Positions 1 to 11,878 of a stretch of 64,000 nt of DNA are shown in pieces (the stretch's first letter is position 1; every line of letters begins with the position of its first letter). Under the pieces are notes generated by a model. That model did not search any database. It was not told the origin of the DNA and saw nothing but the letters and a program-made list of their open reading frames with translations. The DNA comes from Nigrospora sphaerica (lineage: Eukaryota; Ascomycota; Sordariomycetes; Amphisphaeriales; Apiosporaceae). The translations under genes were made by a program, and so were the position numbers. The stretch is from positions 2,976,001-3,040,000 of the forward strand of contig JAGVVL010000001.1 in the NCBI GenBank assembly GCA_018287875.1, read 5' to 3'.

Positions 1-53
1 AACGCTTCTACGCCACCCGCCCGTATCGCGCCGCCCTCGTCCGAATCGCAACC

Positions 54-424
54 ATGTCGAAGACTTTCACCAAGAAGGACGTTGCAGAGCACAAGACCGA
101 GGACCAGGGCATCTGGATCATCGTTGATGACGGCGTCTACGACATCACAAGTACGTCTGGAGCCGAGCAACCCGCGCGGGGCGACGGGCGCAAATCTACG
201 GTCGCGCGTCGCTCTCGGGGGAAAGGGGGTCGCATTCCAACCAGGTTACTAACGCAAGCGTCGCAGAATTCATTGACGAGCACCCCGGCGGCGCCAAGAT
301 CCTGAAGCGCATGGCGGGCAAGGACTCAACGAAGCAGTTCTGGAAATACCACGGCAAATCCGTCCTGGAAAAGTACGGCCCCAAGTTCAAGATCGGCACG
401 GTCCAAGAGGAGGCGAAGCTGTGA
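54..424 (+). CDS. Cytochrome b5-like heme protein, soluble, 84 aa
   Basis: Two exons, 54-150 and 267-424, flank an intron with a GTACGT donor, a TTACTAAC branch site and a CAG acceptor. The spliced product is 84 aa. It is a minimal cytochrome b5 fold: the HPGG motif supplies the first axial heme histidine (H38) and YHGK supplies the second (H61). Members of this family carry electrons to desaturases, hydroxylases or reductases. There is no C-terminal membrane anchor and no signal peptide, so it should be cytosolic or loosely associated, unlike microsomal b5. The ATG at 54 follows a pyrimidine-rich leader with CAACC just before it, and the window opens only 53 bases upstream, so the promoter is not seen. 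The family is clear; the redox partner is unknown. Confidence 0.9.
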
Positions 425-3400
425 GCTGGAACGCCGGTTGCCGTGGTCGATGCAGGTCCTCGTGGGGGAGGAGGGGGAACTGCTGTTGCAATGCCTGGCT
501 GTATAGACGACTGGGGCTGTTCTTTGCCGGCGCTCAACGCTTTACCGATCCTGCCAGTTTGCACTTATACCCAAGCAGCATAGACAGACGAATCTGCAGA
601 TGGGCAGATGAGGCGGCGATGGTGGCATTTTGCATTCAGAGCCAATTCAACTTATTGACATGGAACCATGCAATCCTGTTTACAAAGCGGTCACGGTGGG
701 TATATTGATTGTTTCCTGGGTAGGCAAGCTGGGCAGGTAAGCTGGGCAGGTTGGGGTTGCATAGTGGCACAGGCCATGGTGGAGCACGCCGTAAAAACTT
801 ATGTGGACATTACTATGTTATGTACGTCTCGTACTACTAAGACGTGGTGGAAGCGATCTCCCCACATGGGACGAGGGGCCGACGAGGCCATTTTGCGTAC
901 GGAGTAGGGACGTGGAGGACGGGCTCGACGGGGCAATCCTAGGAACGTCGCACGTCGCAGGACCAGCCGGCCAGGGAGCTTGCTGCTAAACGTGGAGGAA
1001 AGGGTTGAAGGGGCAGGGCTCTAGTATGCAAAAGAGGAGGGGGAGAGACAGAGATCGTTTGCTGCACGCCCTGGAGGCCTGGCAGCGGGCCGGATGTGGC
1101 CCGTTGTACATCGTAGGTACGAATGCTCGTGTGATGGATGTCCTGTAGGCCGTCTCCAGCGCGCGGGAGGCCAGGGCGCCAAAAAGTCTGGGGTTGGAGC
1201 GAGCACGGCCGAGCTTCGTTCGGCGAATCGAGAAAAGCCCCGTGGATTACGGTACTCACTGGGCGCCAAGGGGCCCGGGCAAGCCAGGCGACTTGATACT
1301 CCACAGGCAGGGTGGCCCGCTGGGTGGTGACGTGACCAGCCCGTTTTCCAGGGCTCGCCAGGTTACTTTCCCCTTGAAGGAGCCGAGAGAACATGTCCGC
1401 GAAAAAGGTCTTTCGGTGGTTCGCCACGAACCAGCCGTTCCCGGTGACTGCGCCGCCGACCAACCTCCCCCTCCTCCCCTCCCAGTCCGCCAGGCGACCG
1501 GCTGCGGCATCCCGCAGGCCAGGGCTACCTGGCCGTCCTGGCGAAGGTTGTGTCTGCGGAAATCTTTCGATTCGCCAATTGGAAGTTTGACCAATGGGTG
1601 ATAATACATACCGCCGTACGTACGTTGCGGCGTGCCGCGCCTGCCTGCCAACTTGCCGTACCTGCGCCGTCCACGATGTCGAAACCCTGAATCGACGGCC
1701 AAAAAGAAGCATTGACTCGCAGGCCAGACAACAACCAACCTAAGCAGACGTCGCGTTGCGTTGCGTCCCATCCCATCTCGACAAGTAGCGTGCGACCTAC
1801 TCTGCCTGGGCCTACCGACTCACCGGGCACCCGGTCCCACAGATCCCGCTTGGCGAGGGGAACGAGTAATTGCTACCCTCGGCAGAGGTCCGCGTGAAGA
1901 CTACGGGATCCAGGCGAGCAGGGCGGGAGGGTAGCCGGGGCTCCCAGGCCCGAGGCAGACAAACCGACCTCCAGTGGGACCCCCGAAGGAGCCGTAGGGT
2001 ACAATACAATGTAATAGAGAGTACGGCGCGCCATCCAGTAAGTACCTACGAGCTCTAGCTCTCATGCAGGTATGGAACGAACTAGCTGGACATTGATGCT
2101 GGTGGCTGGCAGGTGGACGCAGGCCGTAAGGATACCATCAAATCTTTTCGGGTAGGAACAAAACCAATTGGAACTGGATCCCACCTTACCTCTTTACTGT
2201 GAATACAAGTGAATGGGTGGATGGGGAAGGAATGGATGCGCGGGATCCGCAGCCTTGGAGCGGGTAATTGGTGGGTGCGACTCTACCTAGACCCTGTCGG
2301 GCATTGAGAACGGGCTCCCGAACGAGACGGAGCAGGTGGGAAATCTGGCGGTGGGCAGACCACCCAACGTGGTGCCCCGCCGAGCTCAACCTCTCTCTTT
2401 CTCCAGCAGACATGGCGAGAAATATTGGTTCAACAAGTCGCTGAAGTGCCACCCCAAAGCAGTCTCGACTCGTTAGCCGGATGGGCACACTGACCGCAGG
2501 GTACCCTGACACCCCGGCTACGACGGTGTGCTGGCTGGTGACTGTACGCACTGCGGGACTGAGTATGCGGTATGGCATGGTGGACACGGCAAGGTACGCA
2601 GAGCGGGGGCCACAACTGACGATGGGCGATCGACGGTCAACCTGGACCTCCCTCCAACCCATCTGACTCCCAAAGAGAAGGTTGGCCGCTTGGCCGCTTG
2701 GCCTCGGCCCCAGGACCTCTCCGTCCAAGACCGTCCAAGACAGCCCAGCCAGGCCCCCAAGACGTCCCTAGCACTGCTAACCCATCACCTAGGCCATGTG
2801 TGTGTAGCGTCATTGCCATCCTTGGGTAGTGAGAGGGTACCACATGCAATAGGGCCTCGGATTGCAGCCCTGGTTCCTCTAGCTGTCGACTGGGTTACCA
2901 TCCACTGAACATTAGGTAGGCAAACATGGGAGGCTCCGCAATCCCCATTGGAACAAAGATCCATTCCACCTGTCAATTCGGGCTGGGATCAAGCCCGCGC
3001 TGCGCGACTTTCGAAGCCCATTGATGCCACCGCCGGGGCGACCGTCTTCAGCAATCACGGGTGTAATTGTACGGAAGGGAAGACATTGCAGACCCATACC
3101 TCGTAGGCAAGTACCGAGAGAAGTCCAGGGTTGGAAGTCCTGAATGGTCGTTCCGGTTGTACTGGATACCGCTCCATCTGCCAGTCTGGCGACGGGCCTC
3201 GTCCGTTTCCCACCCCCATTCCACCATCCATGGGTGTCGAGCCTGTCCGCGGCCCTTCCTTGCCCGCCTCCCCTCCCCAGCCCGAACGATGATCCATTGC
3301 ACGTCCATTCCCGGCCTGCATCCATGCAGCCGTCACCCACTCGGCACGCGATCTAGCAGACCCTGGCTCCTGCTATGCGGCCGCGAGAAATTCGCGCAGG

Positions 3401-4159
3401 TGAAAAGAGCGAGCGAGGCGAGGCGAGTGCCTTGTTGTTTCCCGTAGGAGCTAGCTAAGCTTTGGGTTCCCTTGACTCGAAGCCTACAATGGAACCTCGA
3501 TGACTGCCTTTGCTGTGACGCTAGCCAGCTCCCATTAGCGTTATTTCCCATATATGTTTGCTCCCCGCTGGAAACACACCTCCGTTTCCCTTCCCTCTCT
3601 CCTCCCAACCGTTCGTCTCTGGAACCATTAACCTCCCCCGTTGCATGTCTGGGCCATCTCCTGCTCGATACATCAATCACCGACAAGGCGCGTGTTGCTC
3701 GCAAGCCCCACCTCATTCATCACATCAGAATCGAGCCTAGCTCTTCTTGACCTGACGCGACCCGTATTTCACTTTCGACATCTGACAGCCTTAGGTCATT
3801 CCTCACAGGTATGCGCCTCTGAATGACGTCTTGCCGGCAAACGGAAATGCCTTCGACGGTCGCATTGGTCCTTGGATCTTATGGGTCTGAGGCATATCGC
3901 CGGTGACGACCCTCGGCATCCTCTGGCACCGGCAGCTCCAGCCCGCCGAAGCGGCAAGGGCAGCTTCGGCTCCACATCCGCCAGCATTGCCGCATGCCCA
4001 CGGCAGGGTCGAAGGCTTGCTGGTGCCCGGGATGGTTCGCCCGTGAGCCAAGGGCTTACGCGGCAACCGGTTGACTTTCATCCTCAAACTTCAATTGACC
4101 GTCTTCAAGTCCCAACCGGTAAAGCTTACATCGCATTAGACTTCTACAACACTCACAAA
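425..4159. other. Intergenic spacer, no supported gene
   Basis: These 3.7 kb separate two genes that both read rightward. Open frames of up to 257 codons occur (minus strand 939-1712), but their composition is Arg/Pro/Gly-rich without domains, and they overlap several equally open frames, as expected by chance in GC-rich DNA. A CT-rich stretch around 3560-3800 probably belongs to the leader of the 65-aa membrane protein gene. A 13-base unit is duplicated in tandem at 726-751. Confidence 0.6.
726..751. repeat. 13-bp tandem duplication
   Basis: The unit AAGCTGGGCAGGT occurs twice head to tail (726-738 and 739-751) in the spacer after the cytochrome b5 gene. No function is implied. Confidence 0.85.
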
Positions 4160-4508
4160 ATGCCTGCCATCAGCCACGCCATCATCCCCCGCGACGCCAT
4201 GGGCCATCTCGCCAAGCGTGAGAACTGGTAAGCTCCAAGGCCCGCAACCCCCGAGAAATCTCCATGTTGGGTTTCCGCCCTGGCCGGACGTCGCCCCTCT
4301 TGCAGAGGGGCAGATGAGTCAAGCCACGGTGACACACCAGTGCCAGTTGAGAACTATGACTAACGGGGTACACAACAGGGCCAAACAAGAGGCCGGTGTC
4401 GTGGTCGTGTTCTGCATTGTCTTCATCGTCGGCTGTGGTCTGATCGCCTTGTGGATTTCCAAGTGCCTCGCCGCCCGCAAGAACAAGAAGCAGTCGAACG
4501 AGGTATAG
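4160..4508 (+). CDS. Small single-pass membrane protein, 65 aa
   Basis: Exons 4160-4227 and 4379-4508 join across an intron with a GTAAGC donor, a CTATGACTAAC branch region and an AACAG acceptor, giving 65 aa. The first 28 residues are hydrophilic. One strongly hydrophobic helix follows (GVVVVFCIVFIVGCGLIALWI), then a basic tail rich in Lys and Arg (ARKNKKQ). The positive tail suggests an N-out/C-in single-span protein, but which membrane it sits in cannot be told. The splice junction restores a Trp codon and keeps the hydrophobic frame intact, which supports a real gene despite its size. I do not recognise a characterised family. The next gene, dCMP deaminase, converges on it from 5167. Confidence 0.72.
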
Positions 4509-5166
4509 GCGGAAAGGCTGGGGATGGCGGTTCTAATGATTGCACGAGTGTGTCGACGAGAAGGAAGGGGGATGAAGAATTTACGATACCACATGCGTTA
4601 TGGATTGGCACCATCAATCGCCACTCGGACCCCGACGTCGACTGGGTTTCCCAGTTGCGGAGCGGGCAGGCGGCCCGCTCCGAAGGCTCATGATCCGGAT
4701 CTGTAGCAGCAAATCGGCTGTTGCGCTACAGACGGCATCGGAAGCGTTGATGACAGCCGCGGTGGACGAGGGCATGGACGGTGTCTCGACGATGTCTATA
4801 TACGCTGAACTTTAATTTTCTAATCACAACGCCAATACTGAAACGAGCCGTTGGTTAGGTTGGATGCGCGCTCGCCATGGCCGTTGACGTCAACTTTTTT
4901 TTTGGCCGTAAGAAAGCACGATACACCCTCGTTCCCGCATGCAAGGCACATACATACCATCTGAGACAGGAAGTCTGGGCCATGCACCCCGGCGGGCCGA
5001 GCAGTTGCTTCATTGAATATCTCACTGCCGGGGAAGGGGTCTGGCTGGTCGGTTTCATTGCACCAACCATGGATCCTTAAGAGGGAGGGGTGGGCTTACA
5101 CGCCAGCGACGAATGCCGCCATAACCATGCTAGTATAGTTCCGTCTTCTCCAGATGGATCAGCCCG
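4509..5166. other. Convergent 3' spacer
   Basis: These 658 bases lie between the stops of two converging genes. Apart from a short T-run near 4895-4905 nothing is recognisable, and no polyadenylation signal can be assigned with confidence. Confidence 0.6.
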
Positions 5167-6305
5167 TTAGCGGGCTATGGATAGTACCTGTGTTAGCACG
5201 ACCCCAGTCGATATGGCTCTCTTTCCTGGTGGGCCAAGACTTACTGGGGAAAATTGCCTCAGTTTGATGCCGGCACTGCGAAAGACGTCGGCCGCCTCGC
5301 CGTCCATGCTATAACCCTGGTTGTACACGACCTCGCTAATGCCGACCTGCACAATTTTGATAGAGCACGTCAGGCAAGGGCAGGTGTTGCAGTAGAGCAC
5401 GCTACCCTCGCGGATACGGTCGCGGCCGGCCTCCAGCAGCGCGTTCTCTTCGGCGTGTAGACACAGACAGGTGGACAGGCCGGCGCCGGAGCCGGCGCCC
5501 GAATTGCAGCGTGCGCAGCCGCCCTCGGCGCAGTTAGTCACGCCGCGCGGCGTCCCGTTGTAGCCGGTGCTGATGACGCGGCGCTCGCGGCCGACAAGCA
5601 CGCAGCCGACGGCGCGCTTCATGCAGTTGGACCGCTGGGCGGCGAGCGAGGCCAGCGACATGAAGTAGCTGTCCCACGACGGGCGCAGCCGGTCCGGGTT
5701 GGTCAGGTCCAGCTTGCCCAGCGTCGCGTACAGGTGGGCGAGCGACGACGACGTGTTGAGGAGCCGGATCGTCGCCCGCGAGATGAGCGACAGCGCGCCC
5801 GCGGCGCCCGAGTACAAGTGATCGTCGGACTCGGTGGCGAACTCCTCAAGCGACACGAGCGGCGCCGCCGGACCCGGGGCCGCGCTGGCCTGGTACCGCC
5901 GCCAGCGCACCATCAGGGGCGCGTCCACGCTCACGAGGATGAAGAAGGGCCGCCGCGTGAAGACGTCCAGGGTGGCCTCGTCGTGGACGTCCGTCGTCAC
6001 CCAGCGGGAGCGCCAGGACTTGGTCACGAAATCCAAGAGGTCTGCGGCCGAGGCGAAGGTGAGGGTGAAGGAGGGGGTGGCCTCTTCCCGCGGGGTCAGC
6101 GGGCCTCCGGGTGAGGAAGAAGTGCCATTCAGGCGGCAAGGTGGCTCCAGGGAGACCTGCTTGAAGCCATGGTGCTCTATCAAGTACTGAGCCACCGTGG
6201 TTTTACCGGCATATCTGGCTGTGGCCTGGTGTAAGTGGAAGCACACGTGAGGCGGCTCTGGGAAAGGGGGTTGGAGAGCGTACCGCCACAGATGCCGATC
6301 AACAT
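5167..6305 (-). CDS. dcd1: Deoxycytidylate (dCMP) deaminase, 338 aa
   Basis: dCMP deaminase converts dCMP to dUMP for thymidylate synthesis. Exons are 6305-6284, 6218-5245 and 5187-5167, giving 338 aa. The catalytic half has the zinc and proton-shuttle motif HAEE (H262, E264) and PCxxC (C289, C292), preceded by the SxGYNG and CxxGGC stretches seen in eukaryotic dCMP deaminases. The first 150 residues form a nucleotide-binding-like domain that opens with an intact Walker A loop, G7-xxxx-GKT, created only by joining the 22-nt first exon at the acceptor ending at 6219. The last intron (5188-5244) is 57 nt, in frame and open, so retaining it would add 19 residues. Its head-to-head neighbour is ATG7. 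The family is certain; the two small terminal exons are less so. Confidence 0.9.
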
Positions 6306-7563
6306 GGTGCTGGTACTGACAGGTAGGCGGCAGTCAGTTGTAACAGCACAAGAACCCAGGTTGTTTCCTAGGGCAGGCGCGAGAAAAAGAAAAGCGTTTG
6401 CACACGCAATCCCTCAAGGGACTCGCTGGGCTGGAAGTCGGTTATCGACAGGAAGCAGGGATATGTGCAGGAGGCGTGCAAATTACAAGTAAGAGTCAGG
6501 TAGGTACTTTGTGCTGGCTGTACTACATCATCAGTGGTGCGGTGCTATGGGAGACTCAGGTAGTATCGTAGTCCAATGCACCTAGCGGAAAAAAACCCAC
6601 GGACAATGATCACAGCGCGAGTTGGGGCGCGTCGCGTTACGTGATACGTGATGAGAACCACTACCGCACTTTAGCCGGTCGAGGGGAGCAGGCAGAGGCT
6701 AAGTACAGTACGTACCTACACTCGCACTAAGGGACGGACGGGAGCGCCCCTGTGGCCCCGATTCCATGAAGTCACAGCCACTACACGATAGGTAAAGTAA
6801 GTGGCTGTTCAGCTCAGGCACACCGATGCAGGGCGGGCAGGTGCCCGCTTATCTAGTACATACCGAGATTGCTTTGTTGGGCATGGGAGTCACTGCCCGC
6901 CCTGCCAGGCTGCCAATGCAGACCCCGCCAGTGGGACACCTGCTGTGGGGGGCACAGCGCGGGCTCTATCGTCAGCATGTGCCTCTCCCCCACGAGAGCT
7001 TTGCCAGCTGACTCCTCGACGTCACGAGGGCCTCCCAAGCGAGCGGATGCCCTTGCTCGGCTGACACAGGCGTCGTACGTGCCTGTTGGCATGGGATATC
7101 GTCCTAGCGTATCCCTAGTCGAGCCATCCCTCTCCTCTGGACTGTCCAGCTTCCATCTCGAGTGCATCTTCCTGCTTCCCGCTGCCTCCATCTCCTGTCT
7201 GAACCAGCCCTTGCTTAAGCATCCCGTTCTTGAGCTTCCGGTGCATGTGCTTTGAACCTTCGCCCTCACGCCCCGTCCGTACCTCAAATTCCCGTGGCGC
7301 CTGCCCCGCCTCCCGCCCGCGTTAAGGGAGCTACTGTGTACAGGGGCTAGCATACCCCCCGTCCCTCCTCGAGCTCCTGCCCCTCCTGTAGCCAGCTCAC
7401 CCTCCGTTGACCAGCAACCAAGTATTGCTATCGCAACAAACCATCAACCCCCTTTGCGCAATCTTCGCGACACCCGATCGCGTCCTCTCGGTCGCATTAC
7501 TCACCGCCAGAGTATCGTGGCTGTGTGTGTTGTCCAACTGCAGCGTACTGCTCGACACGCATC
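6306..7563. other. Divergent promoter region between dCMP deaminase and ATG7
   Basis: About 1.26 kb separates the two start codons. The half nearest ATG7 (about 7100-7560) is pyrimidine-rich, typical of a fungal leader. Open frames here are short and lack domains. No specific regulator site is claimed. Confidence 0.55.
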
Positions 7564-9889
7564 ATGGCCAGCGGAGCTCCTACCGCCGCCGCCGAGGCGT
7601 CGTCGCCGGCGATGGCTACACTCAAATTCGTACCATTTTCGTCCGACATCGAGCTGCCCTTTTACTCGGCTTTGTTCTCATCCAAGCTTGAGCATGACAA
7701 GCTCAGCGACTCGGCGCGGCCCGTCTTGGGCGTGTATGAGCCAAAGCCCGGCACAGCACCCGAGGACAGCGTCAAGATGCAGATCTTGGCCAGCGCCCTG
7801 ACAAATCACCAGTAAGTGGCAGCAGTGCGCCTCTACTCTGCGGGTAGCGCGTCACGGCAAGACGTTAAACGATCTCGGTGTTTAGCGTGGGCGCGAATGC
7901 CGCGAGAGCTGAGGGCATCATTCGCAACATGAACACCATGGATGCCTTCAAGAATGCCGACAGGGCGGAGATGCTCCAGAATGCCGCCAAACAGGTCGGT
8001 TGCTCCTTTCTCTCTCTACCTGGTCCTGCGCGTCCATGCTGACCCGAGAAGATATGGGAGGCGATCCGAGATGGAACCATTTACTCGGTCCCGTCCCTGC
8101 TCTCCTCCTACATCATCCTCTCCTACGCCGACCTTAAAAAGTACCGGATGTCGTACTGGTTTGCCTTCCCTGCCCTGCAATCCGATCCGCAGTGGAAGCG
8201 AAGCGGCAGCATCGGTCGCTTCACTGCCGGCGAGAGCACCCAGCTGGTTGAGCGGGTTAGCACTTGGCGCTACGCGGCGGACGATAGAGATTACGGCTTC
8301 TTCCTAGCCAAAAAGCTGCGTGGTGCAGAGGCAGAGAAGGCCCGCTCGTCCCTGGACATGCCCGAGGATGACATTGGCTTCAAGTGGGATGTAGCATCGC
8401 TTCGCGAGTACGAAAACGGCTTCTTCAAGGGCGTGCCCGAGGAAGACCAATATGTTGCCTTTGTCGACCCGTCCACCTATGACGAACACCCCGGCTGGCC
8501 GCTCCGAAACTTGTTGATGCTAATTCGCATGCGCTTCCGCCTGAACAAGGTCCAGATCCTGTGCTACAGGGACATCCAGTCGCGCCGCCACGAAGCCCGC
8601 AGCATCGTTCTGCCCCTGGCCATGGAGTCGCCGGCTGCCGGCGAGCTGACGGAAATGCCCAAGGTCACGGGCTGGGAGCGGAACGCTGCTGGCAAGCTGG
8701 GATGGCGGTCCGTGAGTCTCGCCGAGTCGATGGATCCCACTCGGATTGCCGACCAGTCGGTCGACTTGAACCTCAAGCTCATGAAATGGCGGATCGCACC
8801 CGATCTGCACCTGGATCGCATCAGAAACACCAAATGCCTTCTCCTCGGTGCGGGCACTCTTGGCAGCTACGTCTCGAGGCTCCTACAAGGATGGGGCGTC
8901 CGCAAGATCACCTTTGTCGACTACGGCGCAGTTTCGTACTCAAATCCCGTGCGGCAGCCGCTTTTCAACTACAAGGACTGCCTCAATGGCGGTGCTCCGA
9001 AGGCGCTACGTGCCGCCGAGGCTCTCAGAGAGATCTACCCGGGCGTCGACAGCGAGGGCCACGTACTTTCGGTGCCCATGCTCGGCCATCCCGTCTCGGA
9101 CAAAACCAAAGGAGATTTTGAGAAGCTGAAGGAGCTCATCAGTCAACATGACGCCATATTTCTCCTGATGGACAGCAGGGAGTCCAGATGGCTGCCCACC
9201 GTCATGGGCAAGGCCCATGACAAGCTCGTCATGAACGCGGCTCTGGGATTCGACACGTACGTTGTCATGCGGCACGGCGCGGAGCCGACGGGTGGCGGTG
9301 ATAGCACCTTGGGATGCTATTTCTGCAACGACGTGGTCGCCCCTGGTGATGTAAGTCGGGCCGGCCTTTGCTCGTGCTCTTACAGTGCTAACGAAAAGTT
9401 ATTTAGTCCCAGAAAGACTTGACCCTCGACCAGCAGTGCACAGTAACGCGGCCTGGAGTAGCGGCCATGGCCTCGTCGTTGCTTGTAGAGCTGTTCGCAA
9501 GCGTGTTGGAGCACCCGATGGCGATGCGTGCTCCCGCCCCTGTTCCCAAGGATGCGTCCGGCACGTACGAACGAGACCCATTGAATCACGCCCTCGGTCT
9601 TGTCCCGCATCAGATCCGGGGTTTCTTGGCCGAGTTCTCGCAGATGAAGATTCGGGGCGTTTCTTATCCGTCGTGCAGCGCTTGCAGCAAGCCCATCTTG
9701 TCGGCATACCGACAAGACGGGTGGGAGTTCCTGAAGCGTGCCCTCGAGAACAAAGAGTACGTGACGGAGCTCAGTGGCTTAGCCGAAGTCCAACGCCAAG
9801 CGCAAAAGGTTGCCGACTCGCTGGACTGGGACGACGGCGAAGAGGGTGAGGGCCAGGGGGCTGTCGATGAAGAGGGGGTGCTACTCTAG
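7564..9889 (+). CDS. atg7: Ubiquitin-like-activating enzyme ATG7 (autophagy E1), 712 aa
   Basis: ATG7 activates ATG8 and ATG12 by adenylation and thioester formation, then passes them to ATG3 and ATG10, so autophagosomes can form. Exons are 7564-7811, 7886-7994, 8052-9350 and 9407-9889, all phase-consistent, giving 712 aa, close to the usual 620-710. The N-terminal domain starts with [21 protein letters not shown]. The adenylation core has the nucleotide loop GAGTLG near residue 385, then YSNPVRQ. The catalytic cysteine is C563 in CTVTRPG, just after LDQQ. The C-terminus is acidic ([13 protein letters not shown]), as is common for fungal ATG7. The start at 7564 is preferred; a second ATG lies 16 codons on. 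The same frame stays open for 131 codons after the TAG stop (see the separate entry). Confidence 0.96.
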
Positions 9890-10282
9890 AAGAGCCTCGT
9901 CCTGCAAAGCCATTACAACCGTCGGCTTCGGCGGAACAAGACGCGCACGGCTCGCTTCAAGTTTTGGAACCGCCCTCGGTGGAACAAGACCATCTGGGAG
10001 TCGAGCTCCAGCGAATCCCCTAAGGACAGCCGTTCGACGCCAGAGGTTTCTCCTAGAGGCACCACTCGTATCAGTTTGGTGAGCCCCATTACCACTCCTT
10101 CGTCCCCGGAGGCCGAGGGGTATCTTGCGTCGTGGCCGTCGCAGATAGACGGCGAGAGTTCATCGTCGGAGATGTCCTTGAGTGAGGTTCTACAATTGGG
10201 CCCGGTCAGAGGCGGGCGATGCGAGGGGGGCGTCGGCGATGGGCCCAGTCTGGAAAGGGAGGCAAGGGTAGAGGAGCTATAA
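9890..10282 (+). other. In-frame open stretch immediately after the ATG7 stop
   Basis: After the ATG7 stop TAG (9887-9889) the same frame runs 130 sense codons to TAA at 10280-10282. The translation looks more like protein than the other frames here: a basic aromatic start (HYNRRLRRNKTRTARFKFW), then a Ser/Pro/acid-rich part with RISLVSPITTPSSPEAEG and GESSSSEMSLSEV. There is no ATG before about codon 95. The minus frame that shares its third positions is open too (9913-10569), so GC bias could explain part of it. Possibilities are a stop-codon readthrough tail of ATG7, a 3' exon using CTCTAG (ending 9889) as acceptor, a remnant gene, or chance. I recognise no family. Confidence 0.35.
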
Positions 10283-11878
10283 CCGGCGCGAGAGGGGCTT
10301 CTCGCGGTGTTTGGTTCATTTCTGTGCCGGGCTTGTAGCACTAGCACTATAAATAGGCGCCTATGGGGGTTGGGCTCAGTAGGCGCTACGAGGGCGGCGG
10401 GTCTTGCAGAGCATCGGTTTTGTAAATCCAGACAGCGGCACACGGCTTGCCTACCTTTACCTAGGTACCTACTTACTACCTTGGATGGGTAGTTGAAGTC
10501 GAGTAGGAGGAGGTAGGTACTTAGTTTAGATATCACTTTAGCCGAGGAGCATTCAAGGAGGTACCTCATACTTCACTGTGAGGAGTGAGCGAGTCGTTCG
10601 CTTGTCGGGGCAGACTCGGGCTCTCGATGGAATGTGCTTCACGTCGTGTCAGGGATCCTGTGGTCCCTTCCCAGTCGACAACGAGTGATACCCATCACAG
10701 CAGATGAATGGGATGGATGCAGTGACCCCGTCAAAAGACCCTTGGCATATGAGGATGGGCTGGGAAAACAAAAGGACGTAATTCCCTGCCAGGCCGGCAA
10801 AGGACAGACAGGCAGACACACGGATGCATACGGGCACGGGTCGGCTGCCACTTTAGCGTGCCGTACCCGCTGCTGCTGCTGCGGGCACGGGGGTTTCTCA
10901 TTCACCACCATCTCGACTGTACCCGCCTGACTTTCGAACAATTACATGATGGACCCTAAACTTCCATCCATCGCCACCGGCACTGTTCAGGCTGCGCGCA
11001 CCGCCTACATCCGAACCTGGAAGCTCATGATTCTGTTTGCCTGGGGCGCAGTCAACCGAGGGGCTACCTTGAGTACCTACAGGCTACTTACTTCAGTTCG
11101 GTAGTAGAGTGGAGGTTGCCGTAAGTACCTACCTACCTCCTCTTTACCTCTTCTAAGAAAACCAGAAGCGCTGCAGGGGAACGAACACTGCTGCATACCG
11201 CCCACCCACCCTCCTCCCCCGACTCATCATCTAATCCCTAGCCAAGCCATCCACCCGGCCATTCGGGATCTTCTGGCGGCCGCCGCACTCTCCGAGAAAT
11301 AACTGGGGGGCCCATTGTCTCCTAACTCCTCCCTCCTCCCTCCCCTACCGGTGGGAACGGAGGCAAAGGACAAAGCCATCGTACGGCTTCCCCGGGTAAG
11401 CAAGCTACTGCACCCAACGCCCGCCAGGCCAGCAGTGTTTGAGCCCTGGGCTATCAAAGTTCCAATTATCTCTCATCCCGCCCTTTTCCAACCTATTCGT
11501 CACGTGGGACATAGTCCCAGACATCCATCCATTCCACTCTGTCGGCGTGCCGTTTGCAAAACAACCTATTTTCCCACCGGCCACGGATCCCTCCTAGCCT
11601 AGGAAACAACCACTTGGTTTCGTTGTGTCCGTCTCCACAGTCCTTCTTAAGCCCAGCAACCTCGACGCCACGGGCAACCTTACCTGCGCGACCTATACAT
11701 ACATACTTTCATACTTACCGTACCTACGTACTGGATGAATCACAGAGGATAGTTGCCATCACAGGTTACAGCCGCCTTTCGAGCACCACGCCGTGCCATT
11801 TTGCGGCGAGTCCCATCAAGAAAGGGACCGGGCAACGCGCAGAGGGAAGACACGTGAGGCGTGGCCAGATCGTTGGAT
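10283..11878. other. Intergenic, promoter of the MFS transporter gene
   Basis: This spacer holds TACC/GGTA-rich tracts (about 10450-10520 and 11080-11140) and CT-rich DNA (about 11205-11350 and 11640-11720) leading to the transporter start. No gene is supported. Confidence 0.55.

Noticed and set aside
939..1712. 257-codon minus frame in the first spacer
   Set aside because: It is Arg/Pro/Gly-rich without motifs and has competing frames of similar length on both strands.
9846..9889. Possible 44-nt extra intron at the end of ATG7 (GTGAGG donor, CTCTAG acceptor)
   Set aside because: It shifts the frame to a 44-codon tail without clear homology. The unspliced acidic ending fits known fungal ATG7 C-termini better.
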